Shown: positions 43,515 through 54,441 of the stretch, piece by piece
Layout of the letters: each line of letters opens with the position of its first letter
Position numbering within the stretch: position 1 is the stretch's first letter
From: Antilocapra americana
Lineage: Eukaryota; Chordata; Mammalia; Artiodactyla; Antilocapridae
Reading direction: 5' to 3'
NCBI GenBank assembly: GCA_007570785.1
Contig: ML660211.1
Location: 1,846,250 to 1,910,249, forward strand
DNA: 64,000 bases
Translations under genes and position numbers: made by a program
Notes under the pieces: generated by a model
What the model saw: only the letters and a program-made list of their open reading frames with translations
Databases searched by the model: none
What the model was told of the DNA's origin: nothing

Positions 43515-45145
43515 GTTTTCTAACACCATATATAAAAATAAACTCAAAATGGATTAAATATCTAAATGTAAGATCAGAAACTATAAAACTCCTAGAGGAA
43601 AACATAGGCAAAACACTCTCTGACATAAATCACAGTAAGATCCTCTATGACCCACCTCCCAGAGTAAGGGAAATAAAAGGAAAAAATAAGCAAATGGGAC
43701 CTAATTAAACTTAAAAGAGCTTGCAAAGTGAATGAAACTGTAAGCAAGGTTAAAAGACAGCCTTCAGAATGGGAGAAAATAATAGCAAATGAAGCAACTG
43801 GCAAAGAATTAATCTCCAAAATATGCAAGCAGCTCATGTAGCTCAATACCAGAAAAATAAACGACCCAATTAAAAAATGGGCCAAAAAACTAGACAGACA
43901 TTTCTCCAAAGAAGACATACAGATGGCTAACAAACATATGAAAAGATGCTCAGCATCACTCATTATCAGAGAAATGCAAATCAAAACCACAATGAGGTAC
44001 CATCTCATGCCAGTTAGAATGGCTGTCATCAAAAAGTCTACAAGCAATAAATGCTGGAGAGGGTGTGGCGAAAAGGAAACCCTCTTACACTGTTGGTGGG
44101 AATGCAAACTAGTAGACCCACTATGGAGAACAGTGTGGAGATTCCTTAAAAAACTGGAAATGGAACTGCCATATGACCCAGCAATCCCACTGCTGGGCAT
44201 ACACACCAAGGAAACTAGAATTGAAAGAGCCACATGTACCCCAATGTTCATTACATCACTGTTTACAATAGATAGGACATGGAAGCAATCTAGATATCCA
44301 TCAGCTTATGAATGGATAAAGAAGTTGTGATACATATACATATACACAATGGAATATTACTCAGCTATTAAAAGGAATGCATTTAAATCAGTTCTAATGA
44401 GGTGGATGAAACTGGAGCCTATTATACAGAGTGAAGTTAAGTCAGAAAGAAAGATGCTAATACAGTGTATTAACACATATATATGGAATTTAGACAGAGA
44501 AGGCAATGGAAACCCACTTCAGTAATCTCGCCTGGAAAATCCCATGGATGGAGGAGCCTGGTGGGCTGCAGTCCATGGGGTAGATAAGAGTCTGACATGA
44601 CTGGAGCGACTTCACTTTCACTTTTCACTTTCATGCACTGGAGAAGGAAATGGCAACCCACTCCAGTGTTCTTGCCTGGAGAATCCCAGGGACAGGGGTG
44701 CCCGGTGGGCTGCCGTCTATGGGGTCGCACAGAGTCAGACACGACTGAAGCGACTTAGCTGCAGCAGCAGCAGCATGGAATTTAGAAAGACGGTAGCGAC
44801 AACCCTATACAAGAAACAGCAAAAGATACACAGTTATAAAGAACAGCCTTTTGGACTCTGTCGGAGAAGTCAAGAGTGGAATGATCTGAGAGAATAGCAT
44901 TAAAACATGTATATTACTGTATGTGAAATAGATGACCAGTCCAAGCTCAATGCATGAAACAGAGCATTCAAAGCTGTTGTACTTGGACAACCCAGAGGGA
45001 TGGAATGGGAAGGGAGGTGGGAGGGGGTTTCAGAATAGGGGACACATGTACACCTATGGCCGATTCATGTCAATGTATGGCAAAAACCACTACAATATTG
45101 CAATTAGCCTCCAATTAAAATAAATAAATTAATTAAAAAAAACTA
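43515..45145 (+). mobile_element. L1 3' end with nested Bov-A2
   Basis: A 135-codon open piece of ORF2 C-terminus (43923-44330) includes the Cys/His cluster [18 protein letters not shown]. It follows 'aaataaactcaaaatggatt' and 'ctaattaaacttaaaagagc', and precedes the L1 3'UTR ending 'caattagcctccaattaaaa'. The frame upstream of 43923 is broken. Confidence 0.9.
44495..44774 (+). mobile_element. Bov-A2 SINE with 12-bp target-site duplication
   Basis: A complete two-unit Bov-A2 from 'gagaaggcaatggaaaccca' to 'gcgacttagctgcagcagca'. ATGGAATTTAGA at 44483-44494 and 44775-44786 flanks it inside the L1 3'UTR. Confidence 0.96.
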
Positions 45146-45164
45146 AGTTCATGGCATTCAGTCC

Positions 45165-45815
45165 CAACATTTCATGGCAAATAGATGGGGAAACAATGGA
45201 AACAGTGACAGACTTTATTTCTTGGGCTCCAAAATCACTATAGATGGTGACTGTAGCCATGAAATTAAAAGATGCTTGCTTCTTGGAAGAAAAGCTATGA
45301 GAAACCTAGAAAGCATATTAAAAAGCAGAGACATTACTTGGCCAACAAAGGTCTATCTATCTAGACAAAGCTATGGTTTTTCCAGTAGTCATGTATGGAT
45401 GTGAGATTTGGACTATAAAGAAGGCTGAGGGCCGAAGAATGGATGCTTTTGAACTGTGGAGTTGGAGAAGACTCTTGAGAGTCCCTTGAACTGCAAGGAG
45501 ATCCAACCAGTCCATCCTAAAGGAAACCAGTCATGAATATTCATCGCAAGGATTGATGCTGATGCTGAAGCTGAAGCTCCAGTACTTTGGCCACCTGATG
45601 TGAAGGGCCAACTCAGTAGAAAAGATTCTGATGCTGGGAAAGATTGAAGGCAGGAGGAGAAGGGGACGACAGAGGATGAGGTGGTTGGATGGCATCACCA
45701 ACTCAGGACTTGAGTTTTCACAAATTCCGGGAAATAGTGAAGGACAGGGAAGTGGTGTGCTGCAGTCCATGGGATGCAAAGAGTAGGACAGGAGTGAGTG
45801 ACTGAATAACTCTCA
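45165..45815 (+). mobile_element. BovB LINE 3' end fragment
   Basis: 'tttcatggcaaatagatggg', 'gactttatttcttgggctcc', 'ccagtactttggccacctga', 'gtgctgcagtccatgggatg'. It is opposite in orientation to the 40.2-43.5 kb copy. Confidence 0.93.
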
Positions 45816-46614
45816 TATGGGACTCCCTTTAAAAAAATCTGTCCAGATAGTTTTGCCCTTAATCTAGGCCATCTATACTATATTAAAATCAAATTGTGAC
45901 ATGATTGTTTCACCTCACAATACACAATCTGAGACAGTATGTGAAATTCTACATCAAAACAAAAACAGTCATAGTAAATTTCCTGAATAGCTGGCTGTCG
46001 TTTGATTAAACACACACACAGACTCACACAGACAATACGTCACAGCATTGTAGATAACATATCTTTATTGTTAAAGTTAACTTTGAATTTATAAAGAATG
46101 CTTTGCATCTTTTGGGATATTTGATTTTACAATAAATATTCCTTTTATGAAGTAATGAAATACGGTCCACTTGAAAGTAGGAAAAGAACTATTAGAAACA
46201 GAAGTTCTCATTCTAAAACTTAGCAGCATGAATCTTAAATTTAGCTAATTGAGAATGAATCATCAAAAGAAGGTCTGGATTGTTCTAACAATTGCCTAGA
46301 ATTTTAGACACACTCTTTGACCTTTGACCTTAAGTAGATTTCAATGTCAGTAAATAAAGGACGACACGCCTCTTTTTTTACCTAGCTACGCAAAAAGGGC
46401 TATTATTACCGTGACTCATTGACACAATCCTGTCATTAACAGCTCTCAAAGCCAGAGTGAATGCTCCTGGTTTACTTTAAGTTTTATGTTCTAATTTTAT
46501 GTTCAAAATACAGTTTTGTTTTCTTTGGAATGCACGTTCTACATTGGATCACTTTCTTCTAAAATCCAATATTCCTGATTTATATGAGTTCTCAATCAAT
46601 GGCCCAATTTTGAG
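45816..46614. other. GLRX2 upstream flank, no recognised repeat
   Basis: AT-rich sequence with only a short CA-type patch near 46011-46040. No ORF with recognisable features. GC content starts to rise after about 46.65 kb. Confidence 0.5.
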
Positions 46615-46690
46615 ATGACCTCTTTAGGCTCTGATTTCATCAACGCAAAGACCAGTCCGACGGGAAGTCGCGCTGACGCTACCATCCTCT
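46615..46690 (+). other. Possible non-coding upstream first exon of GLRX2
   Basis: A strong 5' splice donor (CTCT|GTAAGTATCC, GT at 46691) ends a short stretch just upstream of the CpG island. Splicing to GLRX2 exon 2 would put T|GATGGGG at the join. That closes the upstream frame with TGA and leaves the exon 2 ATG as start. Mammalian GLRX2 is known to use alternative first exons, but no transcript evidence is available here. Confidence 0.25.
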
Positions 46691-46849
46691 GTAAGTATCC
46701 CAGGCATTTGGATCCCGTGTCCGACCCTCACTGTTTTTGTTTTCCGCTTCGTCAGAAGGTTGGCCACAGTGCCCAGGCAGTGCCTGCACGTGTCCGTAAG
46801 CCTTTACGAGTGTTTTCGATCCTAAAAGGAGCGGGACCTGGATGAACGC

Positions 46850-47262
46850 TGGACACGGGCAGGTGAGGCATCAGCTGGGACTCCGAAGGGACCCCTAGTG
46901 GGCGGGACTCGGCGAGAACCAGCGCCCGGGCTGCCCGGAGTAGAAAGACCCGGCGGCCGCGTAGAACAGACCGGCGCCTCGAGCGCAGCCCGGAGGGGGC
47001 GTGACCGGCTAGCGGGGGCCGGGCCGGCGGGCGGAGGCGGGGCCGGAAGGCAGAGGCGGGGCTGGGAAAAGGGGGCGGGACCGGGCAAGGAGGCGGGGCC
47101 TGCGGGTGGAGGCGGGGCCGAGTAAAGGGGCGGGGCTGCCGATGGAGGAGTGACAGCCCGGCGGGCGGAGGAGGGGCCGGCGAGAGGGGCGGTCCCGGTG
47201 GGCGGGGTCTCCCGGGCCGCTGTAGCTGGCCGGTCTGCTCTCTGAGGCCCCGCGCTAAGACC
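46850..47262 (+). promoter_or_regulatory. GLRX2 CpG-island promoter with GC-box array
   Basis: CpG-rich sequence with at least nine GGGCGG or GGCGGGG cores between about 46900 and 47210, many in the repeated form GGAGGCGGGGCC. These are typical Sp1/KLF-type sites. No TATA box is seen. The island continues through exon 1 to about 47.56 kb. Confidence 0.85.
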
Positions 47263-47363
47263 ATGTACTGGCGCCGCGCAGCGCTGGTGGGGACTCGGCT
47301 CGTCCGGGTCATAAGCAGCTCAGCTGGCCGTTTTGCGGGGCCAGCGGGAATTTCGGGCTCCGG
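47263..47363 (+). CDS. GLRX2: GLRX2 coding exon 1 (mitochondrial presequence)
   Basis: 101 nt, from [20 protein letters not shown] to ...GISGS plus two bases of Gly34. The donor is GTAAGCG. Arg-rich with no Asp/Glu. Confidence 0.95.
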
Positions 47364-50300
47364 GTAAGCGGCTCTGTGAGCAGCACGGGCTGGGCGTGGC
47401 TGTGCGGCCTCGTGGGGGTCTGGACCTAGCAGTGGGCGAGGGCGGCTTCCTCCTGGGCGCCCGGTGCGCCCCGTGTCGATCCAGCCGCTCGGGCGCCTCG
47501 GAGGGCGGGAGGCCGGGTACAGACCGGAGAGAAGGTGCCTTAAGCGCTCTGGGCGATTTCGGGATCACGTGATCTTCAGATTGCACGAGCCTAAGTCTTG
47601 CTGGCTTGAACCTCCCTTCCTCCTCGGTTACTAGGTAAAATACAAGATGTCCTAATAAATTGGTATTTCAAATAAACAGCGAATAATGGTTTGCTTTAAG
47701 TATATTCCAGATACTGCACGGAACATACGTAGGCTAAACGGTTATTCTCTGTTTATCTGAAATTCAAATTTAACCGAGCGATCTTCATTCTCATTTGCTA
47801 AATCTGGCTCCTGCGGCAGGAAGTGGAAGTGGCGCTTTCTACCAAATGGCCGGGTCTTTGAGTTAGGACGGTGTCGCCTCTGGCTCAAGCGAGGTCGGTG
47901 AATAGCCGCGGCCCCCAGGCCTGCGTTGCAAGACCGCCTCCTCTCTGCCCGCCTCACTCCCGCGCGGCTGGTCGGGGCTGTTATACCAGCTCGCCCGTCT
48001 GTACATCCATCTCTCTGTCTGGGACGTTATTCCTAACTCCTCGATCTGGTAACTTCTGCCAGTTCTGCAAGACTCAAGGAGCCCTTGATTAACCTCTGCT
48101 AAACTAGAAACTCCCTCCAGAAGGTGCCGATCACATAGTGTAACTATTTGAGAAGTCCTGGAGGTTCAGTGGTGTTTTTCCAGTGATACTATCCCTGTGG
48201 CATTTCAGCCCTTTGCCTGCTTAGCACATAGTAGGTGTTCCATAAACGTAGCATGGCTAGTGGCTACTTCGTTAATGAAGAAGAGAAACGTTTATTGAAC
48301 AACTTACTTTCTTGACTGAAATTGGAGGAAAGTGCCTTCCAGCAGCTTTTTCTTTTCTTTGGCAGGGAAGGTGATGTTTCAGAATACACCTTCCATCTCC
48401 TCTTAGTACCTAGGAAATATGGTCTTAGGAAAGTTCTACTAGAATTCCTGTTTCCAGAACAGATGCAAATAGTAGGTGGTTTGGGAATGCTAATTAAGTG
48501 TTGGAACTGAGATGAAAAGGATGTGTTCTCTTAGTTGATAAGACATAGATTGATGTGTTGTTCCATCAAAGCTTCTACTTAGGTCCACACCTTCATCCCT
48601 TAACCTCCATTTTCTTTCCTGAAAGCTAGTTAGAAAAGGACGCAGGCCTTTATGATATTAGTAAACAAATACTTTGACAATGCTATTTTGTACTGATAGA
48701 AAGTAAAACTTTTCTCTTTTATATGTTTGAATATATATTTGCATATTGGGTTTCTCTGAATGGACCTCATCTGATATGTTGTCCTTAATGTTTAACTGCA
48801 CTGCTCTTCAAAATTCATTTTAGGATGGGGAACAGCACATCGTCATCTTTGGGAAATGCAGCGACTGCTCCCGTGAATCAGATCCAAGTGAGTGATGGGG
48901 GACATGTAGGAAAAAAACTTTCCTTGGTGGAAGTAGAATTGTCGTACGTATTTGTTATACTTATCCAAATTTGACATAGTCTAGTTTATTCTCTTTTGGC
49001 TGTGCCAAATTGCTTGTGGGATTTTAGTTCCCTGACCTGGGATTGAACGTGTGCCCTCTGCAGTGGAAGCACAGAATCCTAACCACTGAACTGCCAGGGA
49101 AGTCTCTGTGAGATTTATCCTTAATGGCGCCTTCGCTCCTCTGAGTTGGGTCTGTGAGGTTGACTGCTCTTTCCATCTCACCCACCTCAGGTTTCCTGTT
49201 GTTAGCAGTCAGGGTGCCTTAGCCAGGCATACTGTTCTTTCCGCCCTGAGAAGCTGTTTTTCTAAAACACAGAACCTAGCTTGCAGTAGTTATTCTGTGA
49301 CCGATCCTCTCAAGGACACTGTGCGCTGCTGTGTTCTCTTGTCTTTCTCTTGCTTGGACTGCAAAGCTCTGTTAAGTCTGACTCAGAAAATTCCTTTTGT
49401 GTGTATGTTTTTCTACCTTTGCAGCCTACAGGATATACCTATTTCTCTGTTCCTCAGCAGCAAACACCCTTATACACAAACATTTCTGCCTTTGGTTTAC
49501 TTGACTACAAAAGTATTCACTCACAGCCACTGAATATAACAGTAATGTTGGAGACCTGTAGTGAGGGATTGCTTCTTTTAAAATAAGAATAGGAAACCAT
49601 GAGGAACTTCCCTGGCAGTTCAGTGGTTAAGATTCCAAGCTTCCACTGCAGGGACACAGGTTCAATCTCTGGTCATGGAACTAACAGCTCGCAATTTGGC
49701 TAAAAACAAACAAATGAAAAGAATATGAAACCATGAAATATTTAGCAAGGACAGGGTTGAGAACAGATGAGAAGGAAGGTTCAAGAAGCTGTGACACTGT
49801 CATCCTGAGTTTCTGCTCAGTTTGGAATCTCTCAGTTCAGTTCAGTTGCTCAGTTGTGTCTGACTCTTTGTGACCCCATGGATTGCAGCACGCCAGGCCT
49901 CCCTGACTGTCCATCACCAGCTCCCAGAGTTTACTCAAACTCATGTCCATTCGGTCGGTGATGCCATCCAACTGTCTCATCCTCTGTCGTCCCCTTCTCC
50001 TGCCTTCAGTCTTTCCCAGCATCAGGGTCTTTTCCAGTGAGTCAGTTTTTTGAATCAGCTGGGCAAAGTATTGGAGTTTCAGCTTCAGCATCAGTCCTTC
50101 CAATGAATATTCATGACTGATTTCCTTTAGGATGGACTGGTTGGATCTCCTTGCAGTCCAAGGGACTCTCAAGAGTCTTCTCCAACACCACAGTTCAAAA
50201 GCATCCGTTCTTTGGTGCTCAGCTTTCTTTATAGTCCAACTCTCACATACATACATGACTATTGGAAAAACCATAGCCTTGACTAGATGGACCTTTGTTG

Positions 50301-53300
50301 GCAAAGTAATATCTCTGCTTTTTAATATGCTGTCTAGGTTGGTCATAACTTTTCTTCCAAGGAGTAAGCGTCTTTTAATTTCATGGCTGCAATCACCATC
50401 TACAGTGATTTTGGAGCCCCCAAAATAAGGTCTCACACTGTTTCCATTGTTTCCCCATCTATTTGCCATGAAGTGATGGGACCAGATGCCGTGATCTTAG
50501 TTTTCTGAATGTTGAGTTTTAAGCCAAATTTTTCACTCCTTTTTCACTTTCATCAGGAGGCTCTTTAGTTCTTCACTTTCTGCCGTAAGGTTGGTATTAT
50601 CTGCATATCTGAGGTTATTGATATTTCTCCCAGCAATCTTGATTCCAGCTTCTGCTTCATCCAGTCCAGTATTTCTCATGATGTACTCTGCATATAAGTT
50701 AGATAAGCAGGGTGACAATATACAGCCTTGACGTGCTCCTCTCCTGATTTGGAACCAGTCTGTTGTTCCATGTCCAGTTCTAACTGTTGCTTCTTGACCC
50801 GCATACAGATTTCTCAAGAGGCAGGTCAGGTGGTTTGGTATTCCCATCTCTTTCAGAATTTTCCACTGTTTGTGGTGACCCACACAGTCAAAGGCTTTGG
50901 CATAGTCAGTAAAGCAGAAATAGATGTTTTTCTGGAACTTTTTGCTTTTTCTATGATCCAGCCAATGTTGGCAATTTGATTTCTGGTTCCTCTGCTTTTT
51001 CTAAACCCAGATTGAACATCTGGAAGTTCACAGTTCACAGACTGTTGAAGCCTGGCTTGGAGAATTTTGAGCATTACTTTGCTAGCGTGTGAGATGAGTG
51101 CAATTGTGTGGTAGTTTGAACATTTTTTGGCATTGGAATGAAAACTGACCTTTTTCAGTCCTGTGACCACTGCTGAGTTTTCCAAATTTGCTGGCATATT
51201 GAGTGCAGCATATAGCTGCCTTTCACAGCATCATCTTATAGGATTTGAAATAGCTCAACTGGAATTTCATCACCTCCACTAGCTTTGTTTGTAGTGATGC
51301 TTCCTAAGGCCCACTTGACTTCGCATTCTAGGATGTCTAGCTCTAGGTGAGTGATCACACCATCATGGTAATCTGGGTCATGAGGATCTTTTTTGTATAC
51401 TTCTTCTGTGTATTCTTGCCACCTCTTCTTAATATCTTCTGCTTCTGTTAGGTCCGTACCATTTTTATCCTTCATTGTGCCCATCTTTGCATGAGATGTC
51501 CCCTTGGTATCTCTAATTTCCTTGAAGAGATCTCTGGTCTTTGCCATTCTATTGTTTTCCTCTATTTCTTTGCATTGATCACCGAGGACTCTCTACATCA
51601 CTTTTTTCAGGGCTTCCCTGGTGGCTCAGATGGTAAAGAATCTGCCTGTGATGCAGGAGACCTGGGTTCAATCCCTGGGTCAGGAAGATCCTTTGGAGAA
51701 GGGAATGGCCACCCACTCCAGTATTCTTGCCTGGAGAATCCCATGGACAGTGGAGCCTGGCGGGCTATAGTCCATGGCATCTCAAAGAGCCACATGCAAC
51801 TGAGCGACTTTCACTTAACTATGTGTCAGCTGCTAGGATGTTCTTCTCTCTCTAAATTTATGGTCTTGGTGTGTCTCTAACCTGAGGCAGCACAGTGAGG
51901 AAGGAGCACTGGCTTTGGTTTTGGGACAGGGTGGGTGGAATCCCACCCAGTGCTGTGAACTCCTCAACCTCAGTTTTCTCATTTGTAAAATGGATTCAGT
52001 AGTATATCTCTGACCTGTCTAGCTCCCCCTGAGATAGACTTCTGTAGTAAATATTGAGAATGAGCAGAAGACAAAGCATGAAAATAGATTTGCAGACACC
52101 TAGACTCTTGAGAGTCCCTTGGACAGCTAGGAGATTCAATCAGTCAGTCCTAAAGGAAATCAACCCTCAATATTCATTGGAAGGGCTGATGCTGAAGCTC
52201 CAATACTTTGACCTCCTGATGTGAAGAGCTAACTCATTAGAAAAGACCCTGATGCTGGGAAAGATTAAGGGCAGGAGAGAAGGGGATGACAGAGGATGAG
52301 ATGGTTGGATGGCATCACCGACTCAATGGATATGAGTTTGAGCCAACTCCAGGAAATAGTGAAGGACCTGGAAGCCTGACATGCTGCAGTCCATGGGGTC
52401 GAAGGAATTGAATATGACTTAGTGGACTGAACAACTAAACAAAGACACTGACTTAGAATCCTTCTGACCCCTAAGAGCGGATGTAACTTCTGAACCACTT
52501 TGTCCTGCTTTCTGATTTTTGACCTCCATCTTGAAGGTGCTGCTTATGACTCACACTAGGACAACCTAGGCACATGCCTGGGTGCTAGATCTGTCTGTTC
52601 AGAAATTCCCAAGGGACCTGGGCATTGATATGCACAAAGCTCAACAACTTCACCCATGAAGTTGTGACACAGATGCACAGCGAAGCCTCGGAGTCTTTGT
52701 GATAAAGGCAGGCAGGATAGCTTCCAAGTCTAATATAGCTTCCAGGCTGGTGTTAGAATTGTTGGGGATGTTTTTCAGAAATAGTTTCTGACCTCTGCCT
52801 CAAACCCACTGACTCAGCATCTCTGGAAGTAGCTTTTCCAGGAACAATGAATACTAGGGAATATCTTGTCAAAACAGTGATGACAAATGGTTTTTACTAT
52901 AAAGATATACAGGAAGGAGTGGAAGTTGAAGGGAAAAACTATTGTTTATACCTGGGTCCTTGAAAGCCTTACATTTTGAAGAGAAATCATACATCATCAG
53001 GGCTTCGGGGGTCACTAGTGGCAAAAAACCTGCTTGCCAGTGCAGGAAATGTAAGAGACATGGGTTTGATCCCTGGGTCACGAAGATCCCCTGGAGAAGG
53101 GTATGGCAACCCACTCTAGTATCCCAGGGAGAGAGCAGCCTGGCAGGTTACAGTCCAAAGGTTTGCAAAGAGTCATATGTGACTGAAGCAACTCAGCATG
53201 CATGTGTACGTCATTTCTCACCATTGAACATTAAGGAAGTGGATTGATCATTTTGTAAAATATAAAAATACCAAATAGCCATGCTATGCACCTGAAACTA

Positions 53301-54398
53301 AAGTAATAATGTAAGTCAGTTATATTTCAATGTAAAGAAAAAAGCAAAGAAGGGAATTCCCTGGTGGTCCAGTGGTTAGGACTTCAGGCTTCCACTGCCA
53401 GGGACATGGGTTTGATCCTGGTTGAGGAGCTAAGACCAAGCAAAGAATGGTTAAGATAGTAAAAAATAAAAAATTGAAAAAGACAATTAAGTAAGGAGTT
53501 AACTCCTGACACCTTCTGAATATTTGAGAAGTAGTATGACAGAGATTTAAGTACCGGGCTGTGGACTCAGACTTGCGCGGGTTCAAATTCCAGCTCACCC
53601 ACTTACGAGCTGAGGACCTGGGGTAAGTTATTTACCCTTCTCTCTGCCTGAGTTTCCTTATGTATGAAGTGGAGGTGATGATAAAGACCTATCTCGGGAT
53701 TGTAGTGAGGTTTAAATGAACGAGTGAAGGTAAAGTATTGAGGATTGTGTTGGCACACAGAAGTGTCTGCTGTCTATGAATTGGCTGTGATTATCTGCGT
53801 TATTACTTTGTGTCAACACTTTCCACCCATCACATCCCTTTTCCCTAATAATGTTCCTTTGTTCTCAATATGCGATGAGACTTAGATGACCTAGGCTGAG
53901 TCTGAGCCCTGAATTGTGAGGCTCCAAAATCCATACCCTTCCTACTGTATCATGTATCTACTGTAGCATGATTCCTTTCTGAGAGGTAGTCTAGAATTAA
54001 AATGATTTTTTGTTGTTGTTTTGGTTTTACTTCAGGAAACCATTTCTAATAATTGTGTGGTGATTTTCTCCAAAACATCCTGTTCTTACTGTACGATGGC
54101 AAAAAAACTTTTCCATGACATGAATGTTAACTATAAAGTGGTGGAATTGGACATGCTTGAATACGGAAGTCAGTTTCAAGATGCCCTTCACAAAATGACT
54201 GGTGAAAGAACTGTGAGTCCATCCCCTGTGGTGCTTTGCCCCGAAGTGGGTGGTGAGCTGGGTCACCTCCAGCCTGTGTCCTTGTGTAGGGAAAAATGAG
54301 CCAGACATACTCTGAAAATCTGAATTGGTAAAGAAACAGCAGATCTGGGAACAGAGTCATAGACCAGGAAACAATGGAGTTCTATTTTTTAAAAAATT

Positions 54399-54441
<43 letters not shown>

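Noticed and set aside
46752..47312. 186-codon minus-strand open frame in the GLRX2 promoter
   Set aside because: Same explanation: a Pro/Arg-rich shadow of a CpG island, opposite to GLRX2.
54021..54299. 92-codon frame that continues GLRX2 exon 3 into intron 3
   Set aside because: The GTGAGT donor at 54213 fits the protein family exactly; the extra residues are translated intron.
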